Origin: Thiomargarita sp.
GTDB lineage: Bacteria > Pseudomonadota > Gammaproteobacteria > Beggiatoales > Beggiatoaceae
Assembly (NCBI GenBank): GCA_020721025.1
Contig: DYNO01000117.1
Location: 1 to 10,442, forward strand
Direction of reading: 5' to 3'
DNA: 10,442 bases
The notes beneath the pieces were generated by a model that saw nothing but the letters and a program-made list of their open reading frames with translations, did not search any database and was not told the DNA's origin. How positions within the stretch are numbered: the stretch's first letter is position 1; the number at the start of each line of letters is the position of its first letter. Position numbers and translations under genes: made by a program. Below, piece by piece: positions 7,501 to 10,442 of the stretch.

Positions 7501-7636
7501 TTGGGGACCAATGGCGATTGCGATTATGGGCGGTTTATTGGTGGCAACGATTTTCACCTTGTTTTTCTTGCCAGCCCTGTATGCTGCGTGGTTTCGAGTG
7601 CAACGACCGACGATTCCGGCTCCATCCCTCAGTTAA
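4565..7636 (+). CDS. RND-family efflux permease (AcrB-like, proton-driven inner-membrane pump)
   Basis: The 1023-residue protein has the classic duplicated RND plan: TM1 (about 13-31), a large periplasmic loop (32-335), TM2-TM6 (about 336-490), TM7 (about 526-543), a second periplasmic loop (545-855) and TM8-TM12 (860-1009). The proton-relay pair is D403-D404 in GLLVDDAMISVE of TM4. The equivalent of the TM10 lysine of AcrB (K940) is Arg here, R926 in GMIMRNSVILID. VRRFRPIMLTAAAAILAMIPL (954-974) marks the conserved end of that repeat. The family exports drugs, detergents or other amphiphiles through the adaptor and an outer-membrane channel; no channel gene is in the window. It lacks the Met/His-rich features I would expect of a metal pump, so a hydrophobe/amphiphile type is more likely, with moderate certainty. 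Confidence 0.93.
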   Translation: MEMPNLSAWALQHRSLVRFLIVFFTVAGIFSYNHLAQMEDPEFTIKTMIVQAFWQGASAEEVEKQVTDKLEKKLQETPYLDIIKSYSKPGESTIFVQLKDFTPPKFVPDTWYQVRKKVNDIKHTLPQGVNGPFFNDEFGDTFGSIYAFTADGFSYAELKEYVDNMRQELLSVPDVSKVNLIGVQDEKIYIEFSHVKLASLHIDPNLIISTLQAQNAITPSGTVETESDKVYLRVSGDFTSAESVSNIGLEVNGHHLRLGDIAKVYRSYVDPTVFKMRFKGEEAIGLAISMRRGGDVIRLGQALQTMMSRLINDLPIGIEVHQVSDQPRVVGESVHNFIKVLTEAVIIVLVVSFLSLGLRTGLVVALSIPLVLAITFLFMYFFGINLQRISLGALIIALGLLVDDAMISVEMMALKLEQGWDRFRAATFAYTSTAFPMLTGTLITAAGFLPVGMAKSAAGEYTFSIFAVVTIALLVSWVVAVIFIPYLGYILLPDGNAKHIQEHDVYQTRFYRILRHIINGCVHYRKTVILLTIISFATGIYCFRFVEQQFFPSSNRPELLVDIYLPEGASFYATEKQVLKLEAMLKSDQDVQNYVSYTGGGSPRFYLPMDLRLHNTNYAQIVIMSKGMAERERVLARLREAFIEQFPEIRGRITRLENGPPVGYPVQFRVMGENVEKVREIALQVAEVMRQNPNAQDVHLDWNEKTKAVRLEVDQDKARSLGISSQQLASILNSLLHGAVITEYRENDELIEVIGRATPEERSNLANLENLNIYLNNGAFVPLSQICSVKYGFEEGIIWRRNRFPTMTVRADISDRVQAPDVSVQINPTLNPLREQLPAGYKIEMGGTIEESSKSQASIAAVMPFMLMVVLVLLMIQLQSLQRTGLVLLTAPLGIIGLTLFLIVFQRPFGFVAMLGAISLMGMIMRNSVILIDQIEQDRIAGMPAWTAIVESTVRRFRPIMLTAAAAILAMIPLSHNNFWGPMAIAIMGGLLVATIFTLFFLPALYAAWFRVQRPTIPAPSLS

Positions 7637-8002
7637 GAGGTTTTATTTAAATTTCAATCAATTGCGACAATCAAATAAATTCATACAACTGGTTGATTTA
7701 ACTACATTGACGATACAAAACTGCCCACAGTCGCACCTTAATACAATGAAAAATCTCTGACAGCGACCTTTCTCAGCAAAAATCTTGATAGACTCAAAGT
7801 TATTCGTGGTGGTCGCGAAGCGGCGGTTTAATTTTTATAATGATATTCAATCAGTTCAAACTTTTACAGGGCAATGAATTGACTTGAGTGAAATTGTTGA
7901 TTGCAACGTGTCTAAAAAATGACTGACTGCAAATCACTCCAGATTTTTGTCTCAATGCTGTCGTTCAATGATTTGATGTGACGACTCACTTATTTTCTGA
8001 TT

Positions 8003-8035
8003 AATCAATTGGTTAAACAGCTTTTAACCTTGATT
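8003..8035. repeat. Long stem-loop / inverted repeat upstream of the regulator
   Basis: AATCAA (8003-8008) pairs with TTGATT (8030-8035), and GGTTAAA (8011-8017) pairs with TTTAACC (8023-8029). Together they give a 13-bp stem with a 2-nt TT bulge and a 5-nt loop CAGCT. No T-run follows on either strand, so it is more likely an operator or RNA structure than a terminator. Confidence 0.6.
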
Positions 8036-8256
8036 CATATTTCGATAGCTTAAAAAAACATCGCCTCACTTGATAATTTCTCAATGATGCCTATATTAGG
8101 TTAAGCGTTACGCAGCATCAGGATTATCTTATTGATTTTATTTAAATAATCTAACCCTAGTCAAGACAATCACTTGATGAATCAATTCAATGAAATTTGC
8201 ACTGCGTCACTCTGGATAAGTGATAAAAACAGTCTGAACCATTGATAAATAAGTTG

Positions 8257-8280
8257 TTGTGAATATTCTTGCTTGTGAAT
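8257..8280 (+). repeat. TTGTGAAT direct repeat before the regulator gene
   Basis: TTGTGAAT occurs at 8257-8264 and 8273-8280, 16 bp apart start to start, about 55-80 bp before the start codon. It could be part of a promoter or activator site. A CATAAT follows at 8300-8305, but the distance to either TTGTGA is not a standard promoter spacing. Confidence 0.3.
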
Positions 8281-8325
8281 TTTCATTCAGTATCGTTACC
8301 ATAATAACCATATCCAAAGGCTGAT

Positions 8326-8332
8326 AGGTGGA
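8326..8332 (+). promoter_or_regulatory. Ribosome binding site of the NtrC-type regulator
   Basis: AGGTGGA lies just before the ATG at 8336. It is a strong Shine-Dalgarno match, with slightly short spacing, and supports this start. Confidence 0.65.
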
Positions 8333-8335
8333 AAG

Positions 8336-9733
8336 ATGACAGCTCCAAACATTCTCGTTATCGAAGACGACACCCTGCTGAATAAATTTCTGGTGCAAAA
8401 TCTACAAAACATGGGTTATCAGGCACATGGCGTTTCTCATTTAGCCGCAACCCGTGATTTCTTAAAATCTAACGAACCCTCCCTTATTTTACTTGATGGT
8501 CACCTCCCGGATGGCAGCGGCATGGATTTGTTGCGCGACAATGGGTTACCGCCGGTTGTTTTCCTCACGGCTTATGGTTCAGTGCGTGAAGCGGTGCAAG
8601 CCATCAAGGCAGGTGCGGCGGAATATTTAGTCAAACCCATTGATTTAGATGAATTAGAAGTTACCATTAAACGAGTTTTAGAAAACGCTGCAATACGTCA
8701 AGATTATCAGTTTTGCCGTTCACAATTCCAAAACCAACAGCGGACAAAAACGATGGTCGGTCACAGCCTGAGTATGAAAAAGGTGCAGGATCATATTCGC
8801 GCCGTTGCCCCTACGGACATGAGTGTCTTGATTCAAGGTGAAAGCGGGGTGGGCAAGGAATTGGTTGCGGCGGAAATTCATCGGTTGAGCGAACGCAGTC
8901 AGCGTAATTTTGTCGCCCTAGATTGCTGTTCGTTGCAGGAAAAATTGTTTGAATCTGAACTGTTTGGGCATGAAAAAGGCGCGTTTACTGGGGCAGATCG
9001 TCAAAAGAAAGGTTTGATTGAAGGGGCAGATGGGGGAACGTTGTTTTTAGACGAAATTGGTGAAATTGAAGCCCCAATTCAAGCGAAATTGCTACGTGTG
9101 TTGGAAACCGGACATTTTCGCCGATTGGGTGGAACGAAGGATTTGAGCGCCGATGTTCGCATTGTGGCGGCAACCAATCAAAATTTGGAGGAAATGAGTC
9201 GTAAAGGTTCGTTTCGTTTAGATTTATATTATCGCCTCAGTGCCTTTGTGGTGACAGTGCCGGCATTGCGAGAACGACGAGATGATATTGCGGATTTGGT
9301 TGAATATTTCTTATCAAATCATAAGTTTTCGCGCCGTTTGAATAAAAAAATGTCGCATACCGCGATGAAAGAAGTGATTGCTTATTCTTGGCCCGGAAAC
9401 ATTCGTGAGTTGAAAAATGTGGTAGAACGGGCAGTGATTCTGTCGGGAGATAAATCAGAAATTCGCCCGGAACATCTGACTTTTTCCAGTATGCACAAGA
9501 CGTTACAAACCGGTTTTGAACTTTCTTTCGACCACGAACCCACGTTGGAAGAAATTGAAGAACATTATCTCAAATTCCTGCTGAAGAAATATTCAGGACA
9601 TCGCAAAAATGTGGCGGAAACCTTGGGTATCAGCGAGCGTAATACCTATCGCTTGTTGAAGAAATACGGTTTTTCTGAAGACAATATGCCGGAATTGGCG
9701 CGTACTGTCTCCTGTCGCGAGGTGCTGGTTTAA
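8336..9733 (+). CDS. Sigma-54-dependent response regulator, NtrC family (REC-AAA+-Fis HTH)
   Basis: This cytoplasmic two-component regulator would, when phosphorylated, use ATP hydrolysis to open sigma-54 RNA polymerase promoters. The receiver domain (about 4-118) has the acidic pocket D11-D12, the phospho-acceptor D54 in LLDGHLPDGSG, T78 and K100 (VKP). The AAA+ domain (about 140-370) has Walker A GESGVGKE (168-175), the sigma-54-contacting loop GAFTGA (215-220), Walker B TLFLDE (235-240), arginine-finger candidates R294 and R300 in FRLDLYYRL, and WPGNIREL (352-359). The C-terminal Fis-type helix-turn-helix spans about 423-445 (RKNVAETLGISERNTYRLLK). The length of 465 is standard and every key residue is present, so it should be active. 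No histidine kinase gene lies beside it, so its partner and target genes are unknown. Confidence 0.93.
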   Translation: MTAPNILVIEDDTLLNKFLVQNLQNMGYQAHGVSHLAATRDFLKSNEPSLILLDGHLPDGSGMDLLRDNGLPPVVFLTAYGSVREAVQAIKAGAAEYLVKPIDLDELEVTIKRVLENAAIRQDYQFCRSQFQNQQRTKTMVGHSLSMKKVQDHIRAVAPTDMSVLIQGESGVGKELVAAEIHRLSERSQRNFVALDCCSLQEKLFESELFGHEKGAFTGADRQKKGLIEGADGGTLFLDEIGEIEAPIQAKLLRVLETGHFRRLGGTKDLSADVRIVAATNQNLEEMSRKGSFRLDLYYRLSAFVVTVPALRERRDDIADLVEYFLSNHKFSRRLNKKMSHTAMKEVIAYSWPGNIRELKNVVERAVILSGDKSEIRPEHLTFSSMHKTLQTGFELSFDHEPTLEEIEEHYLKFLLKKYSGHRKNVAETLGISERNTYRLLKKYGFSEDNMPELARTVSCREVLV

Positions 9734-9772
9734 ATGAGCACTTTTTCATGTCACCCCGTTTGAATGAATTGA

Positions 9773-9801
9773 TTGTTTACCATCAAGTTATCGTTTACAA
9801 T
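9773..9801 (+). promoter_or_regulatory. Candidate sigma-70 promoter of the PliG-like gene
   Basis: TTGTTT (9773-9778) and TACAAT (9796-9801) are separated by exactly 17 bp. The -10 matches the consensus in 5 of 6 positions and the -35 in 3 of 6. GTTTAC is repeated within it (9775-9780 and 9793-9798), which may be a binding site or chance. The predicted start of transcription near 9808 would give a leader of about 34 nt. Confidence 0.45.
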
Positions 9802-9841
9802 AGACTGTGTAATTTTTGACTATTTTATCGAGGATAAGACA

Positions 9842-10243
9842 ATGCAATTCAAAATGTTGACCGCGATGATGGTGCTGTTTTTCGCAACGCACAGTGTGGT
9901 ATCGGCGGAAGGTGTCAATGAGGAATTTAAGTTTAAGAAGGGGCGTTCTTCTGGCACAGTTGAAGGGTGCGTTGTGGGGGCGGATATGGATGAGTATTCG
10001 TTGGAAGCGAATCAAGGACAAACCATGTCAGTTTCCATCGAATCGGAGGAAGACAATGCCGTTTTCAGTCTTTATTATCGCACCAGTGATGGTTGGGAAG
10101 TGGTGGCGGGCGGGGACGAGGGCGTGAAGTCATGGAAAGGGCGCTTGCCGGGCGACGGGGTTGGCAAAACAGATACTTACAAGATCGAAGTAGGAAAAGA
10201 GCGTGGCAATGCGTGTTATCAATTGAAAGTGAGTATCAAATAG
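9842..10243 (+). CDS. Secreted PliG-like protein (possible periplasmic g-type lysozyme inhibitor)
   Basis: The chosen ATG at 9842 has GAGGA (9830-9834) 7 nt upstream and begins a clear signal peptide: a short positive N-terminus, a hydrophobic core (about 5-16) and a likely cut after VVSA (22/23). An in-frame TTG at 9773 would bury this signal and has no good ribosome site. The 133-residue precursor gives a mature beta-rich protein of about 111 residues with two cysteines, C43 and C125, which could form a disulfide. The segments FKKGRSSGTVEG, DEYSLEANQGQTMSVSIES and the closing RGNACYQLKVSIK resemble, from memory, E. coli PliG (YcgK), which protects against goose-type lysozyme. Similar wording occurs in other PPC-like beta-sandwich domains, so the inhibitor role is inferred. 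It follows the regulator gene by 108 bp and seems to have its own promoter. Confidence 0.6.
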   Translation: MQFKMLTAMMVLFFATHSVVSAEGVNEEFKFKKGRSSGTVEGCVVGADMDEYSLEANQGQTMSVSIESEEDNAVFSLYYRTSDGWEVVAGGDEGVKSWKGRLPGDGVGKTDTYKIEVGKERGNACYQLKVSIK

Positions 10244-10285
10244 CGTGGTGGGTCAAAGTCATTGACTTGAGGAATAAAACTTTTT

Positions 10286-10340
10286 CCTCGTTCCCATGCG
10301 CCGGCGTGGGAATGCAGTCCAGACGCGCCAGCGTCACGAG
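10286..10340 (+). repeat. Three-stem dispersed palindromic repeat downstream of the PliG-like gene
   Basis: An outer stem CTCG/CGAG (10287-10290 with 10337-10340), extendable by a T-A pair that competes with the first hairpin, encloses two hairpins. The first is a 9-bp stem (10291-10299 with 10304-10312, one G-T wobble) with loop GCCG. The second is a 5-bp stem GACGC/GCGTC (10322-10326 with 10331-10335) with loop GCCA. From memory, similar sequences beginning CTCGTTCCCA are scattered through several gammaproteobacterial genomes. It begins 42 nt after the stop codon. No strong T-run follows. Confidence 0.7.
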
Positions 10341-10366
10341 TTATAATTTCTAATTATAATTTCTAA
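10341..10366 (+). repeat. Perfect 13-bp tandem duplication
   Basis: TTATAATTTCTAA is present twice head to tail (10341-10353 and 10354-10366), starting on the base after the palindromic repeat ends. It could be a replication slip or a target-site duplication linked to the neighbouring repeat. The remaining 10367-10442 shows no gene or clear signal. Confidence 0.75.
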
Positions 10367-10442
10367 CCGATTGCTTTTTATCATCTTGATGAAAAATTGT
10401 CGCTCCGTTGAAATGAAGAGATGAATACAAATTGTTGAACTC

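Larger units (their letters stand above)
7637..8335. other. 699-bp gene-free region between the pump operon and the regulator gene
   Basis: No ORF with protein-like features is seen on either strand. The region is AT-rich. It holds one strong stem-loop (8003-8035), a perfect TGATTAATCA palindrome (7998-8007) overlapping it, a TTGAT-GA-ATCAA dyad (8174-8185), a TTGTGAAT direct repeat (8257-8264 and 8273-8280), a TATAAT at 7836-7841 without a proper -35, and a short GC-rich island (7806-7826). TTGAT appears nine times and ATCAA four times on the + strand. No intrinsic terminator for the pump operon and no convincing sigma-54 promoter was found. Confidence 0.6.

Noticed and set aside
7808..7824. 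GG-N10-GC spacing in the GC-rich island, as a sigma-54 promoter
   Set aside because: Only the GG and GC pairs fit; the surrounding bases do not match TGGCAC and TTGC, and the island is GC-rich enough to give this by chance.
7657..8246. The repeated TTGAT motifs as a CRISPR-like array
   Set aside because: The motif is only 5 bases, spacing is irregular and there are no long identical repeat units.
8207..8398. Minus-strand ORF across the start of the regulator gene
   Set aside because: It has no ribosome site, no protein-like composition and overlaps the strongly supported regulator start on the other strand.
9727..9739. GG...GC pair after the regulator's last codons as a -24/-12 promoter for the PliG-like gene
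   Set aside because: The spacing is 9 bp, one short of the strict requirement, and the flanking consensus is absent; a sigma-70 type pair at 9773-9801 fits better.
9773..9841. TTG at 9773 as the start of the PliG-like protein
   Set aside because: It would add 23 residues before a clear signal peptide and lacks a ribosome site, while ATG 9842 has GAGGA at 7 nt.
10093..10353. ORF overlapping the end of the PliG-like gene in another frame
   Set aside because: It is a shadow of the coding strand, runs into the palindromic repeat and has no start signal of its own.

Overview
The window reads as a chromosomal stretch of a moderately AT-rich gammaproteobacterium. plsC and argE are of gammaproteobacterial type, and a lipoprotein-anchored RND efflux pair, a sigma-54 activator, and IS200/IS605 and IS1 remnants accompany them. 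A filamentous sulfur oxidiser (Thiotrichales, Beggiatoa-like) would fit, but that placement is an impression and not proven by anything here. All intact genes lie on the + strand.

Layout. 1-224 is the 3' end of a TnpB gene, followed by a right-end region with small hairpins (225-381) that could encode its guide RNA. 528-1250 is plsC (lysophosphatidate acyltransferase) and 1547-2695 is argE (acetylornithine deacetylase). They are separated by a spacer that carries an unusual cluster of short palindromes. 2696-3451 holds a shortened copy of a dispersed palindromic repeat and a dead IS1-family transposase; the transposase has in-frame stops, a -1 frame change at a slippery A-run and a lost 3' end. 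3452-7636 is a two-gene efflux operon: a lipoprotein membrane fusion protein and an RND permease, 6 bp apart. 7637-8335 is a 699-bp gene-free region with one strong stem-loop and many TTGAT/ATCAA half-sites. 8336-9733 encodes an NtrC-type response regulator with no kinase gene beside it. 9842-10243 encodes a small secreted protein that resembles the periplasmic g-type lysozyme inhibitor PliG. 10286-10366 is a three-stem palindromic repeat followed by a perfect 13-bp tandem duplication.

Functionally the window is a mosaic. Two housekeeping genes (membrane phospholipid synthesis and arginine synthesis) sit between two transposon remnants. Three envelope or stress modules follow: a pump, a sigma-54 regulator and an exported lysozyme-inhibitor-like protein. 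Nothing here proves that the regulator controls the pump or the inhibitor, and no convincing -24/-12 promoter was found by eye. No clearly new multi-gene system is visible. The items most worth a second look are the PliG-like protein, the palindromic repeat placed about 43 nt after two different stop codons, the palindromes before argE, and the IS1 frameshift site.
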